Assembly: GCA_039602395.1 (NCBI GenBank)
Contig: JBCNJP010000006.1
Span: 56,385,502 to 56,449,501 of the forward strand
From: Deinandra increscens subsp. villosa
Lineage: Eukaryota > Streptophyta > Magnoliopsida > Asterales > Asteraceae
Length of the DNA: 64,000 nt
Direction of reading: 5' to 3'
Both the position numbers and the translations under genes were made by a program. The notes beneath the pieces were generated by a model. That model made no database searches, had not been told where the DNA came from, and saw nothing but the letters and a program-made list of their open reading frames with translations. Positions 47,640 to 59,287 of the stretch are shown one piece after another. Each line of letters opens with the position of its first letter. Position 1 is the stretch's first letter.

Positions 47640-48205
47640 TTAATACTTTTTTTAACGACAAATCTAGCTCAGCGGTGTATCGGGACCCTTTATCCTGGAC
47701 TTACCAAGTGTCCCGAGTTCAAACCTTAGCGAGAGAACCCAGAAGCACCCCCCCCCCCCTCCATTTACACCATCATGTGGAAATCGGGCAAACCTGTAAA
47801 CCACCCCCTTCACTCGGGGTCAAGCACAAGACCCAATCCTTCATTGCCCTCGACTTACCCACTGTCCCGAGTTTGAACCTCATAGCAAGAGAACCCAGGA
47901 GCACCCCCCCAACCCCCACCCCCGCCCCCCCCCCCCACCCTCACCCATTTACACCCTCAGGTGGGAACCAGGCAACCCCGTAAACTATCTTATGTGACTC
48001 GGGTTCAAGCATAAAATTCAATCCTTCATTGCCCTAGACTTACCCACTGTCCCAACTTCGAACCTCATAGCGAGACAGCGCAAGAGCACCCCTCCCCCCC
48101 CCCCCCCCCAATTTACACCATCGGAAGGGAATCGGGCAAGCCCGTAAACCATCCCTTATGACTTGGGGTTAAGCACAAGATTCAATCTTTCGTTATCCAT
48201 CAATA
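47640..48205 (+). repeat. SINE-like tandem array: three units of about 150-185 bp with poly-C tracts
   Basis: Unit 1 contains tagctcagcggt (about 47664-47675), like a tRNA A box, and gagttcaaacc (about 47715-47725), like a B box, with tRNA-like spacing. Units 2 and 3 repeat the downstream body (gacttacccactgtcccgag, agagaacccaggagcacc, a C-run, atttacacc, gggcaa.cc.gtaaac) and a gttcgaacc-like box, at about 47852 and 48037. The C-runs reach 8 to 16 bases. It looks like a tRNA-derived SINE amplified in tandem; no poly(A) tail was seen. Confidence 0.55.
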
Positions 48206-48762
48206 TCTCACAAAGTAATGCGGGTAAGACTCAAATTTAAATCTTTTTAACTACAAGAAAGAAAGAAGTTTAACCGTATAGGTACTTGCTTGATTCTCAC
48301 TTGTCACTTAGTAACATATCCTTGCTACATAAATGATATCATAAATACATGTACTATGTAGTGGCAAGTCTAATCATTAACCTTTCATTCTTTATATCTA
48401 CGTGTCAATACATAACTCCAATAAATCCAAAACATAATTTAAAAGGGGAAATATATAAAAAGTTATAACATTTTATTAATTTTAAAAGAAACATATGTTA
48501 TTGTCCCTTTTATTCATTATATTCATTGCACAACCACCAATATTCATACCCATTTAAATTAACAATTAAATGATAATAATAAAGTTGTAGTAAGCAAATT
48601 AAATAAAATGGAAATTAAGGTGTGTAGATCACTAGATCACCTCCACAAATCTCCGGTAGGTGTACACTTCGGCCAGATTCCGACCCCATCTCCGGTGAAC
48701 CGCCGTCGTTACATGATATATTAATTATCTGTCAGATTTATTCTCTAAACTCCACTAATTAA
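48206..48762. other. 3' flank of the SHINE-like gene
   Basis: AT-rich sequence without recognised features. It probably includes the 3' untranslated region of the gene on the minus strand. Confidence 0.4.
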
Positions 48763-49477
48763 TTAACTAGTATTAAGTAATTCTTCAATCATCTGCAATG
48801 CAATCTTATCCTCCTCTTCTTCACCACTTTTTCTAACCCCACATTTGTTTTCATCATCTTCGATTTTAGACGCAGTTTCTTGTCCGTTTATCTTATATTT
48901 CGATGTAAAACTTTTACCGTCGGAATCAAGATGAATATTGGGCTTCTTCTTCCCGAGCTCCACCGTCATCACCCAATTGGAATCCGACCCAATCCCGGCC
49001 CGTTTCTGCCACACTCCGATGTGGGAACTCTCGGTGTCGAGCCGGAGACACGTCAGCGACGGTGATGGCGACTTGCAGCATTTCCTAAGCTTGGCAGTCA
49101 GCATTGTCGAAAGAGCCGGTGACGGTGAAACAACGTCCCGCGGCTCGGTTTTGCCGATCGGGAAGTTCGTTTTCGCGTTGTTTCCGCTCATGAGAACGGC
49201 GGCTTCGTCGTAGGCTCGGGCGGCTTCTTCCGCGGTTTCGAATGTCCCCAGCCACACTCTTCTCTTCCTGTACGGACAGATCGAAAAATATTAAGGTTTA
49301 GATCGAGTAATGAGTAATGAATGAAAGAATGAATGAATTAGTTATTTGTTAGTTGTTAGTTATAAAAGTTTGAAGATATAAAAATAGGATATGATAGTAC
49401 AGTAAAGGGTGTCGGATTTCGGAAACCCAGGAACCCCAGTGGCGTTGACGTACGCCTCTGAACTTCTTTTGATTCAT
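48763..49477 (-). CDS. AP2/ERF transcription factor of the WIN1/SHINE clade, 193 residues
   Basis: There are two exons on the minus strand: 49477-49401 (77 nt) and 49267-48763 (505 nt), joined in codon 26 (GTACT donor, TACAG acceptor). Exon 1 encodes MNQKKFRGVRQRHWGSWVSE; exon 2 opens with KRRVWLGTFETAEEAARAYD. Together they make a complete AP2 DNA-binding domain at about residues 5-62, with the RGVRQR, WGSWV and WLGTF contacts. The middle motif (KLRKCCKSPSPSLTCLRLDT…GVWQKRAG…SNWVMTVEL) and the acidic end (ALQMIEELLN) are the clade's two other marks. Arabidopsis WIN1/SHN1 activates cutin and wax genes in the epidermis by binding GCC-box-like sites; that role is inferred by family. The intron position matches the clade. 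No defect is visible. It is surrounded by MITEs, which may affect its expression. Confidence 0.93.
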
Positions 49478-49560
49478 GCGAGCGATCGAAAGTGAATCTA
49501 GTTGTGTTTGTTGTCAGAGATTTGGAAGTGAAGTGAAGTGAGATGAGGAGGAGTGGAAGA

Positions 49561-49570
49561 TATTTAAAGA
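49561..49570 (-). promoter_or_regulatory. Probable TATA box of the SHINE-like gene
   Basis: On the minus strand, tctttaaata lies about 85-95 bases upstream of the start codon, a reasonable distance for a plant TATA box and short leader. The intervening leader is purine/pyrimidine-biased. Confidence 0.45.
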
Positions 49571-49719
49571 GGGGGAAAAGTAAGAGGAATTGGAAGGGAC
49601 CACTTCTTCATGCGAGCAAGCTAGCTAGCTCAATTGGTCACGTGAAATGGAATGGAGTTAGATGTAAACGTTAAGATTAGTTAAGATTGAATCGATAATA
49701 AACTCGAATATTTCAAGCT

Positions 49720-49985
49720 TATAATTGTGTTTGGCGTGTCATAAGATAGCTTATAAACTAGCTTTTGAAAGACTAGTTGGAGTAGCGTTTTAATTACCTT
49801 TTATAATATTTCCAATTTTACTCTTCCTTAACTAATTATTTATACTTTATTTTTAAATTTTAATTTATTTATATACATGTACTTTTATGTCATTTTATAT
49901 TTTTCAGCTAGTTTTTACCTAACGTTATTTTCTATCAGTTAACTTATGATTTATCAGCTAGTGTGTCAAACACAGCCTAAGCGAG
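49720..49985. mobile_element. MITE with tgtgtttgg…aaacacagcc ends, upstream of the SHINE-like gene
   Basis: The left end, gtgtttggcgtgtcataaga, and the right end, …tgtgtcaaacacagcct, are inverted and imperfect, and gcttataaactagc / atcagctagt form the next inward pair. It is about 260 bp, AT-rich, with no coding. It lies about 250 bases upstream of the gene. Confidence 0.6.
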
Positions 49986-50165
49986 CTTGTAATATATACT
50001 CGTTTAATAAACGTGTTTCAATTCGAGCTTTACATATCAAGCTCGAATCGAACCAGCTTCACGAGCTTTACATATCAAGATCCGAGATTGACAATAAACA
50101 AATTAAACACTTGGACTATTTTGATGCAGTCAGTATTGGATGAGTAAGGTTTTCGGGAGGTGACT

Positions 50166-50366
50166 AGGCTGTGTTTGATAACCAAGTAATTGGTTGACCG
50201 AGTAAGGAGGTCTCAATTGGCTGACCGAGTAAAAGGTAAATTGGGTGTGGGTTAGCCATGTCTGACCGAGTTAGAGGCGTTCTTGGTGAAATGAAAAAGG
50301 CTGACAATTTATTGGCTTAGCAAGCGACTCTGACTGGACCCAGTAAGTGATTATTAAACAGCCCCA
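50166..50366. mobile_element. Second short MITE (ggctgtgtttgataa…ttattaaacagcc)
   Basis: Imperfect inverted ends, about 200 bp. The interior repeats ctgaccgagta motifs. Its ends resemble those of the neighbouring MITE, so the two may be related families. Confidence 0.5.
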
Positions 50367-50667
50367 AATTTGATAAGAGGTGATGCTATGGATGACAGAA
50401 AAACAAAGTTGTAACGAAGGTGTTTTTTCGGAAAAGATACTTTTGCAAGTGGAAAAAAATAAAAAAGCCATACACACATGGGAGGCTTTATGACTAGTAA
50501 AATTATTGGTTCTGATGGGGTTCAAAAGGCTCGATTAACTACATTAAGGTGAGAACTCAAGCAGCTTCGAATGGGGAAACAAATTTGATTGAAAACGTTG
50601 CGGGGAAATTTAATAGCCTTTATATCAAGTTTTGATGATGCGGTAACTATTTGAAAGTTGTTAGACA

Positions 50668-51131
50668 TGTTGATCGAATCCTGAATCGTTAGATAAATAA
50701 ACAGATAATATACATATAAATATTACCTGTTGTCATCTGGTTGAGATCAGCTGTAGTCAGGTAGTCCATCCTGTGAGTAGCCTTGGTTCCCCTTTAGGGT
50801 GTATGCTAATGATGGGATGATTCGTGAGGGTTCACGAATTAGAGAGAGAGAGAGCAGAGAGAGAGAGACGAAAATTGTGTGTAGGTGATTAACCTCTAAT
50901 CTCTCCAGTAAGGCTCTATTTATACACCCAAGGGGAAACCCTAGTCTATCTAATAAGGGCAATTACGTCTATCAAATAATGCCAAATAGGGTTAAATACG
51001 TAATTGATTATTTAAGATAAATGATTAAAGGACATAATATAATACATATATTATATATATATATATATATATATACGTAAACACACACATATATATATAT
51101 ATATTAGGTAATATATATATTAAGTCTAACA
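50668..51131 (-). mobile_element. 3' LTR of a degenerate copia-like LARD, minus orientation
   Basis: On the minus strand it begins TGTTAGACTTAATA, directly after the polypurine tract ccaagtgggagaa (forward ttctcccacttgg at 51132-51144). It contains gtgtataaatagagcc as a TATA box and a pyrimidine microsatellite (ctctctctctctgctctctc) in the probable leader, and ends near gattcgatcaaca (forward 50668). The far edge is approximate. No second LTR was found within the window, so the element is truncated or its other LTR has been lost. Confidence 0.6.
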
Positions 51132-51146
51132 TTCTCCCACTTGGCC

Positions 51147-54100
51147 GAATGATCATTTATAATGAGTTATTAGCTAAGTCTGATCAGAATTTAATACTCA
51201 TTTCAATTTTAAACGAAAATTGCAGCAGAAAAATACAGTCATAGAGTTGATTATCCAACTCAAGACCCCCATAGATCATACTACAACCCCAAATTTAAAA
51301 TTCAACATAAATTCAAAATCAATCACAAAAATAAGCCTTTAACATTGATTTGTATATAAACTGTCTATATGTCCCGTTAGGCATGCATAACATATTTAGA
51401 GACAACAAATCAAACGGATGAGAAATAATTAAAAATTAGTCATTCATATTGTGATATGCTTGGTCATTAGTAAACCTCGTCTTCATTATGAGCTCTTAGA
51501 AAATATTTATGAGGATAGACCTTAAGTTATAGGATCCTTTAAGCATATCATGAATGTTTTCAATACAAGGACTTAGATTCCTTTATTTGTTCTTAAATGA
51601 ACAATAATCTTGTATCAAAAAATTAATGCAGCTCCACTCAAAAGTGTTACTGTTTTTTGAGATTAGGGTAGCTGACTTTATCATAGTAAGTCTTCAATAT
51701 GTTATTTATCTGGAGTTTAGGAATTATGAATCTACTGATAATTTTACCAACAACGTCTAGTGACAAATTATGTCATAATAACTTAGGTTGTTGTTATCAG
51801 GTTCTTATGACTCCTCCATGATCTATAAGGAGATACCCCTGAATTGACATTTAATATCTTTTGAATTCAATAAAGTTAAAATTTAGAGATAGTCAACTAT
51901 TTTAAGTTTCTCACTTCTTCTATAGTTTAAATTTTATAGTCTTTCGTTTCTTATAGATATTGAAATGCCATCTTAAATGCTTTATGATGCACTAAACTTA
52001 GGAAATGATTTTCATCATTTCTAGTATTTAGCAATGTAGGCAATATCTTAAAACGAGTATAGACTTGAACATAAGATTTGAACCTTTATTAGTAATCTCC
52101 TTTAGTTACTAGAGTTACAAATAAAGAGCAACGTTGCATGTTGTAATGTGTTCAACACATGGTTAAATCTAATAAGACTTAATTAATGTCTTACTAGTTT
52201 GATCTTGATGTATTTTGATGCTTATTGTATAAGAAACATCTTCAAGACTTTAATGTCAAAATTATGCGAGAATAAGTCGCTTTGACTCATGCAACAAAAC
52301 TAACATATTACTTAGCTAAAATAATGTATATATAAGGGCAAGTATTGTATTAGTTGCTCGCACTCATCTTAAGGTAGGCCCAATTTATCCACTTATTCTT
52401 GATGAAGAATTGTTACATTTATAGCTTCATCAAATTTTAAATTCACTTGTAAATTTGCTTATATTAACACTTTGTATTTACTCATCTTAAAGACTAAGTG
52501 TTCTTTAACTTTCAGGCTTGAAACCTTAAGTTTAGTTGATGAACATGTCTTCATGTTAAGTGAGTATTAAGGAAAGATATCTTATAAGGCCGTTAAATAT
52601 CACTCGTAATTATGAGTAATAAGGACAATGATTATCTCTCAAAGAACCCTTTAGAAAAAGAATTCTTAACTTGTTAATCGCCTTTAGAAACCAACAATTT
52701 ATAACGTTTAATTTCTCCTTTCGGATTTTAGTTTAGCTATGGAAAACTAAACTTCTAACGTTATTCTGATTTAGGGAGTTAAGCTCATTAATAATAGCTT
52801 TATTCCATCAGATTGTTTGATTGATTTCTAATAATTGCTCTTAAATCAGAGATACGATTAGTAATCTTTCCAATATCCATGTAAGCTTTATTAAGGTAGG
52901 TTCATAATCATCAAAGTTAATAGGAAACTTCATACCTTGATGACCTACTAAGCTGGATCTAATGAGTTGAAGCAAAACATTAACAGTTTCATAGATTTCC
53001 TCTTAAGCATTTAAGTCAGGTATATTAGGAGTAACATTATTTCTAAGTATGTGAAAGTGGATCAGTGTTATAGTAGCGTGGTGTACAAGAGGTGTAATCG
53101 GAGTTAAATTCAGAGTTAAATTTAACTTTGTCTCTCCCCCCGCCTCTTGTACTTTCAGGCAAGCCATGCATAAGGACTTTTCACTACTCCCACTGACCTT
53201 AGAAGAGAAGTCATTGATAAGGACTTGGACTGCTCCCACTAATCTTAGAATTCCTTAGGAACTTGGCATGCAACATGCTTAGTGTTGAGGATTTAGTATT
53301 ATTTTTTTTATGGTTTAATTGCGGCTAATAATTAATCATATGGTTTATACTTGGTTTCCTTCATGTCCGGATTTCAGAATGAATCTTAGGGACATATTAG
53401 GTAACCTTGTTTAGCATATGAGTTGTTGTTTTTAGAGCCTTGGTATATAGAAATAGATGTATAACTTAGATGACATATTTATTATCATGTTTATAAGGAT
53501 ACTTAGATGCATAACTTAATGATGTATCTTTAGAAGTACCATACATGATCTACTGGTTTACACTAGTATGATCCTAATGGAACTGAGAGTGTTATCATTA
53601 TTTGTATGTCAATTTTAGTATTTAATCTATTAAATCTAATCTTACAATCTTTTATTTGATGGTTAAGTTGATTTTCAACTTCGTCCTTAAAAGTTTAAAG
53701 TGAGGAAGATATTTTTCCTTATATAAGTACAAGAATAAATAATCAGTAAATGAGTGATGAATGTGTTACGCCCAGATATTTCATTTAAGGATAAGGTCCA
53801 CTAATATATTTGAGTTTTGGTGAGTTAGAACTCTTAGTGGAAACTTGTTTATTCCCTTATACACATATTGTCTTTGTTAAATTCTCACTTACGTGATAAC
53901 AAAGATTGTGAACATTTATTATCTAGTTATAAGTTATAAAGATTTCAACCCACGTAAAGACAACTAGATAAGTATAACCAACAACTTTGAGAGTTTAGGG
54001 TAGTAGTGACATTTGTCATAGTCGTTTAAAACCTTATAACCGTCGATGTCTTACTTTAGTAATGATACTAGGTTCCAAGTGATCTTGGATCATAATAAGG

Positions 54101-55800
54101 TATCATAAAGTGTAGTACATTGATAGATTTTCATGGTTTGTACAACTTTGACATTGATTTTGTCACTTACTCTCATAATAGTGGTTGTTTGGTTTATTCC
54201 TAGTGTATAGATTGTAAGGGATCTTTATAAGACTAGATTTAATCCACTGTGTTAATCTTAAAATTAATGGGCACAATTATCACTGTTGATTATTCTTTGT
54301 TAGCCAGTTGTTCCTATAAGGATTTAGAACTGGAAGTTTTCTTGTATCTTATTTTAGAATTTAGAACTATCCTCCTTATTTAAGTTATTTTAATTATATA
54401 AGGGTTAGTGATTGTGAGGTGAACAAATCCGCTTTTCTAATTTAAGGCATTATGTATCCTTTATGCACAATGCTATCAAGCACTCATTTTCCTTCTGGTA
54501 CTTATAAGTGTCATGACTGATTTTAAGTAGCATGTAATTGTGCTAAGAAAGGATTCACTAAGAAATGCACTAGAAAATCTTCAATTTGAAACATGTGTAA
54601 GCCCTTTAAGGGTCATGTTTTATGATGTGTTCACTAAATCATTAACCTAATTTATACTTTGTACTAAGCATATTAGATGTTAAGTGTTTGCATGCACTTT
54701 AGAAGTTCTTTTAAAATTTATTACTTACACGATGTTTAGATTAGAAAATCTGAAACATCTCCCCTTGTAGCATTGTTTAAAGGGATTTTGATTATCATGA
54801 TAGAAAACTTGAGTAGACTTTACTCGCTTTTAATGTTCTGGTTGCAAAACCTTTTATTTGAGAGAGTAATTAAGAGTCTATTGTCTTAAGAGATAAACAA
54901 AATCATTATGATGAGAGGAAACTTTATGGAAACATTTTGTGATTTTCAATTTAGAGTGGATTAGTTATGGAGATTAAAGGTTAAATTGAAAAGAAGATCT
55001 AAGAGTGATTCTATGGGGTACTTAAAACTAAGGCACAATTAATAATGCATAATGATAATAATGTATTATCTAAACTAAGGCATAATAATAATAATGCATG
55101 ATAATAATGTGCAATTATGAAACAAAAGAAGATGTGATATAGTCTGTTATATCACCAAAATAACAGACTAGTTAGGTTCTACTTAAATGAGTCGGCTTTC
55201 GCTTTGGTTACTTGCCTATCACCTAAGCATTATGAACAAAATAAGGGTATGTGCAAAAAACAATGTAACACATCAGCTTTGGCCAGAAATGATACACTTA
55301 AGTTTTATGCACAAATTAGTTTCGCTGAATACAGGTATGACCCATCAGCTTTTGCCAGAAAGGAAACATATGTATGTATAAGGAGAATGCTTAATTTTAG
55401 TTGATGAACATCGCAAAACAACGAATCAGCTTTGGCCAGAATCGAGGTTTTAAATATGTTATCAAGTTAAGAAAATAAATTAGTTTGATTTAAATATTTC
55501 AACTTGTATTGTAAAATTAAATGACACTAGTTAAGGTAGTAAATCAGCTTTGGCCAGAATTACCACTTGTCAATAACTAATACAAGTTAATAAATTAATC
55601 TAATTTGATTGTAAACCAGTGATAATAAGTTGACTTGTAAGATAAGGTTAGATGACATTATATATAGGTAACAAATCAGCTTTGGCCAGAATTGAAACCT
55701 TTATTAGATGTCTATTATTAACTATGAATAACACAAGTCAATTAGTTATCTGATTTTAGTTGGTGTTAGGTTTTGTAAAAACGTAAGCATATAAGGTTTT
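51147..55800 (-). mobile_element. Non-coding interior of the LARD-like element
   Basis: About 4.6 kb of AT-rich DNA without any frame longer than about 80 codons and without recognisable gag or pol. It adjoins the polypurine tract and LTR on its left. Phrases such as attctcccacttggcc next to the LTR are typical of large retrotransposon derivatives of copia type. Its right part has spaced atcagctttggccagaa repeats. Confidence 0.45.
55189..55700. repeat. Five spaced copies of aatcagctttggccagaat
   Basis: Near-identical 17- to 19-bp motifs occur near 55273, 55337, 55423, 55546 and 55675, separated by 65 to 130 bases of unrelated AT-rich sequence. The motif contains ggcc and little internal symmetry. 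Conservation of the motif with divergent spacers suggests a binding or structural role in the element. Confidence 0.85.
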
Positions 55801-55844
55801 AAACAAAACAAAATTTAATGTTAAGCCCCAAATTTTCTGAAGGG

Positions 55845-56535
55845 TATCCGGTCGAAAAGCGGGGTTTTCGATCGAGAAGGGATACCTGATCGAAAAATAG
55901 GTACCCGATCGAAAAGCAGGTATCCGATCGTGAAGGGGTACCCGATCAAAAAACGGGCATCCGATCGGAAAACAATTATTCGATCGAAAAAGGGCGTCCG
56001 ATCAAAAGTAAGTTTTCGATCGTAAAATAGACTTTTCGATCGGATCGGAAAGCCGGTCGAAAAGGTCGGTCGAAAACCCGATCGAAAAGCCGGTCGAAAA
56101 GTCCATCGAAAAGCCAGTCGAAAAGTCCATCGAAAAGTCGATCGAAAAGTAGGTTTTCGATCAAAAGGTGGACTTTTCGATCGGATCGAAAAGTGGACTT
56201 TTCGATCGGATCGAAAAGTGGTATGGTCCGATCGAGAGGTCGATCGCGAAACCATATGATCGGAAAGTAAGCTTTTCGATCGAAGAGCAGGGACTAAGCC
56301 ACATGATTCGATCGAAAAACCAATCGAAAAAAACCGATAGAAAAGCCGGTAGAAAAGTCGGTAGAAAAGCTGGTAGAAAAGCCGGTAGAAAAGCCGGTAG
56401 AAAAGCTTATTTTCGAATCAAAAAGCTATATTTTTACGATCGAGAAAACGGGACAAAGCCACAGTTTCGATCAAAAAATAAGAGTTTTAATTAAAATAGG
56501 CTTTTCGATCGAAATAGGGATTTCGATCGTAAAGA
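55845..56535. repeat. Minisatellite of about 40 degenerate ttttcgatcgaaaag units
   Basis: Units of about 10 to 18 bp share the palindromic core cgatcg followed by aaaag. Variants include ccggtcgaaaag, tccatcgaaaag and, at 56340-56405, six near-exact 12-bp repeats ggtagaaaagcc. Some blocks also form larger inverted repeats (cttttcgatcggatcgaaaag-like, 56029-56210). Frames on both strands are by-products. The array lies at the right edge of the LARD-like region. Confidence 0.9.
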
Positions 56536-56888
56536 TAAAACCTGTCGAAATCAGTTTAGGGTTTGTATCATGTGTTTTCAAATCCGAAAATTTGATTTGA
56601 TTAATGTTAGGATTTTCGGATTTGAGTGGCTTTGTTGTTGAGTAAACTTGGTCATTTGTTTGGTGTTGGGTTGTTACCATTTTCTTTAAATGTCACTCTT
56701 ATTTAAAGACCATAATGATGTTTCTTCTAGATTTGAGCTTCTATTGCAAGTACTGTGGTTGGTCATCGGTTTTGTTAGTAATAGCTGCTAACTTTGGCTT
56801 TTCATACGGATTCTTTGTTTCATGATGTAAGTTGTGAGGTTGTTTCCTATGTTGTACTTGGTATATTCTAGTTAGAAAGAGATTGATG

Positions 56889-56905
56889 CAGTGGCGGATA
56901 CAAGA
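56889..56905. repeat. Isolated hAT-type terminus
   Basis: cagtggcggatacaag matches the inverted end class of the hAT MITE at 21418-21709. No partner end or 8-bp duplication was found, so it is probably a truncated copy. Confidence 0.45.
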
Positions 56906-57072
56906 ATTTTTATGAGCGGGAGCAAAAAACGACACATGTTGAAAAGGTGAGATCCAACAAATAAGGTTAGAACGGGTCATATTGAAAAGGGCTAGCTTTA
57001 AACGGGTCGTATGCATGGAAGCAAATCTGATAATTATATAGACACTAGACAAAACGTTATTAAGAAAATAAA

Positions 57073-59287
57073 CACAATAAAAGTTTTTTTTTGGTAAAGG
57101 GTTACCCCGGTGATTCTATTAATACCCAAAACCGTTAAGAACAAGTAGTGTGGAAAGTCCACACTAGTTCATACATGAGACATGACCCAGTATGTAAACA
57201 GAAAAACCAACCAAAGAAAAACAAACCAGAACAACAAAAAGACCCCTAGTTTAATCAACTAGAAACCAGACAAACATTCCAAAAAGAACATATCAGCCTC
57301 CATCATCAAAAATGAAGGTCCCAAGGGAGCTCCAGACATACTGAAGCCAAGAACACCAAGGAGTATGAGTCATCATTAACCACGTTTCTGAGAAGAGGTG
57401 CTTACCCCTTTTGTGTTGGAAACTATAAACCTCCCCGTTTCGTTTGAATCAGCAACCATATCCGCAACCATATGTTCGAAATCCCTATCCATGGCACTAA
57501 AGTCTTCACTATTCCTTGCCATAGTGTCTTCATCAAACACTGTAAATTGATTACTTGTATTGACAGGCGGCTTGAATGAAGGATCCTTACCCGAATGAGC
57601 ATCACGACCATTAGGCTTCTATTGTTGATCCGAAGCATTATTCTTAACGGGCCTATATTCAACCTTAGGCTTCTGATTTTCAGGTGGACAACAGGTTTTT
57701 TAGCACTTTTTTGTCCCTTAACTTCAGTAAAGCCATCATCATCTGTGTCCAAAGAAGTGTTTGGGCTGGGGGTAACTCGTGCATGACAAGATTCCACACC
57801 ATGGCCAAACACACAACAAGTAGCACATCTCGGCGGCTTCCATTCATACTCGACCTGAACATTTTCCTTAATAAAGTCCTCCCCATTTAAATCAGGGATG
57901 GCTATGGTTAGGGTATCCTTGAAGTCAGTAGAGGCCGATATTTCAACAAGGGCTCGAGCAAAACTGCTTCTACCCCAAGTATCCAAACACATGGACGCAG
58001 TATAAGAATCCAAAAACTTAGGCTTACCAAGTTTTGATACCAGCATACTAAGTCCATCATCAGTATAGGCAACAAGGGGAACATTGTGAAGCTTCACCCA
58101 AACCGCAACATCTTTGACATCTTCCTTCTTTAGCTGAGAGGTTGGGGACCAAACATTTAAAATGATAGGATGATTTCGAATCAACCAGGGGCCACCCTCA
58201 AGAGCACACATCATGCCCTCCCGATTCTCAAACTTAAAGAAGAAAAAGCCCGAAGCATTCATCATGGTTTTCTGAAGACCAAACCTAGACCACCTTTGAC
58301 GCACATAATAATCAACCACAGGAAAAGCCACACGCGCACCCAAAAAATAACCGAAGAGGGTAAACCCTAATTTATCTTGAACCGTGCGAACACTCTCCTT
58401 AGGATTAACCACATCAACGCCATCTTGAAACACCTATGGTGCAACAAATCAGAAATTTATTTACCTTTTCTATGCGGGACTTGATTTTTCGAACGATTGT
58501 GAATTCTGACCCTTAACTTTAGCGGCATGCGAATGCATAGGTACCGTGACTTCATCAGAGTTCAACGTAGCACCCTTGTCCCTGTTAGAAATTGAATCTA
58601 AGGTCGACTGATCCTGCGAACCCAAATCCTCCCTTCCTTCCACGGATTTGTTGTCAACAGCATTAACACTTTTGTCACCAGCAACCAAATCCACTTCAGG
58701 TAACGAGAAGGAAACGCGGCGACGACTGGGAGTGCATGGAGAATTAGCCGGCAGCGAGTGTGTACCGACACCCAAGTCCGAGTGTTGTTTGAGAATGCTT
58801 CTGCCATGAAGCATCGGACCCTCGATATTCTTAATTTTGGATGCCCAAGCACCAATAACCTTTGTAGAATCCGTAACATTCTGCACAGAAGCCATACTGA
58901 TAAAAAAAATCGGTTCTTGAGATGGTATATAGAAACCCTAGCGGCCGACGATGAAACGATGGCCACAAAATCAGCGCTACTCAAACAAACCGATGCAGAC
59001 TTCGAATCCAATCAAACAGTGTTAAGAAAATCAACAGAACGTTGGCGAATAGCCACAGCAGCAAGATCGTAACACGAAGGCAAAAACATTGCGAAAAAAT
59101 CCCTAAAATGCCCAAAACCCTAATCCGCGAAACTCAGTGTAGTACCACAAATCATACGAAGATGAAAACTACAACTTGAGCGGTGGAATCCAAGGCTAAA
59201 TCGATCAAGAAATCGATGTTGACTCTAGATCACCAAAATCGCAGAGAGAGAGCATTGTTTTTTCCCATATAAGCCACAACAAAAGTT
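57073..59287 (-). mobile_element. ORF1-only L1-type LINE, with poly(A) tail and target duplications
   Basis: On the minus strand it runs from a 5' leader (near 59274, with ctctctctgcgatttt) through ORF1 to a 3' end, ggtaaccctttacc, followed by a short A-tail (forward T-run at 57084-57093). Flanking direct repeats are cacaataaaagtt (57073-57085) and cacaacaaaagtt (59275-59287), with one mismatch. The whole element is only about 2.2 kb; ORF2 (endonuclease and reverse transcriptase) is absent, with only about 330 bases between ORF1 and the tail. It resembles the ORF1-only derivatives called HAL1 in mammals and must have been mobilised in trans. Confidence 0.7.
57423..58895 (-). pseudogene. LINE ORF1 (DUF4283 and zinc knuckle), interrupted
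   Basis: It starts at ATG 58895 (MASVQNVTDSTKVIGAWASK). After about 140 codons a TAG breaks the frame near 58473. From about 58433 the frame resumes with LGFTLFGYFLGARVAFPVVD, VRQRWSRFGLQ, FFFKFENREGM and CALEGGPWLIRNHPIILNVW, the DUF4283 domain of plant L1 ORF1 proteins. The knuckle WKPPRCATCCVFGHGVESC (about residue 205 of the second frame) follows. The C-terminal part shifts frame near 57690. The region between the two frames could be a short intron, but a stop mutation is simpler. ORF1 products bind LINE RNA. This copy is probably inactive. Confidence 0.8.

Noticed and set aside
55821..56494. Open frames of 108 and 144 codons with FRSDRK / GRKAGRK repeats
   Set aside because: They are by-products of the cgatcgaaaag array, read on both strands.
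55189..56535. CRISPR-like arrangement of repeats
   Set aside because: Units are degenerate with irregular or no spacers, the genome is a plant nucleus and no cas-like gene is near. They are a spaced repeat and a minisatellite.
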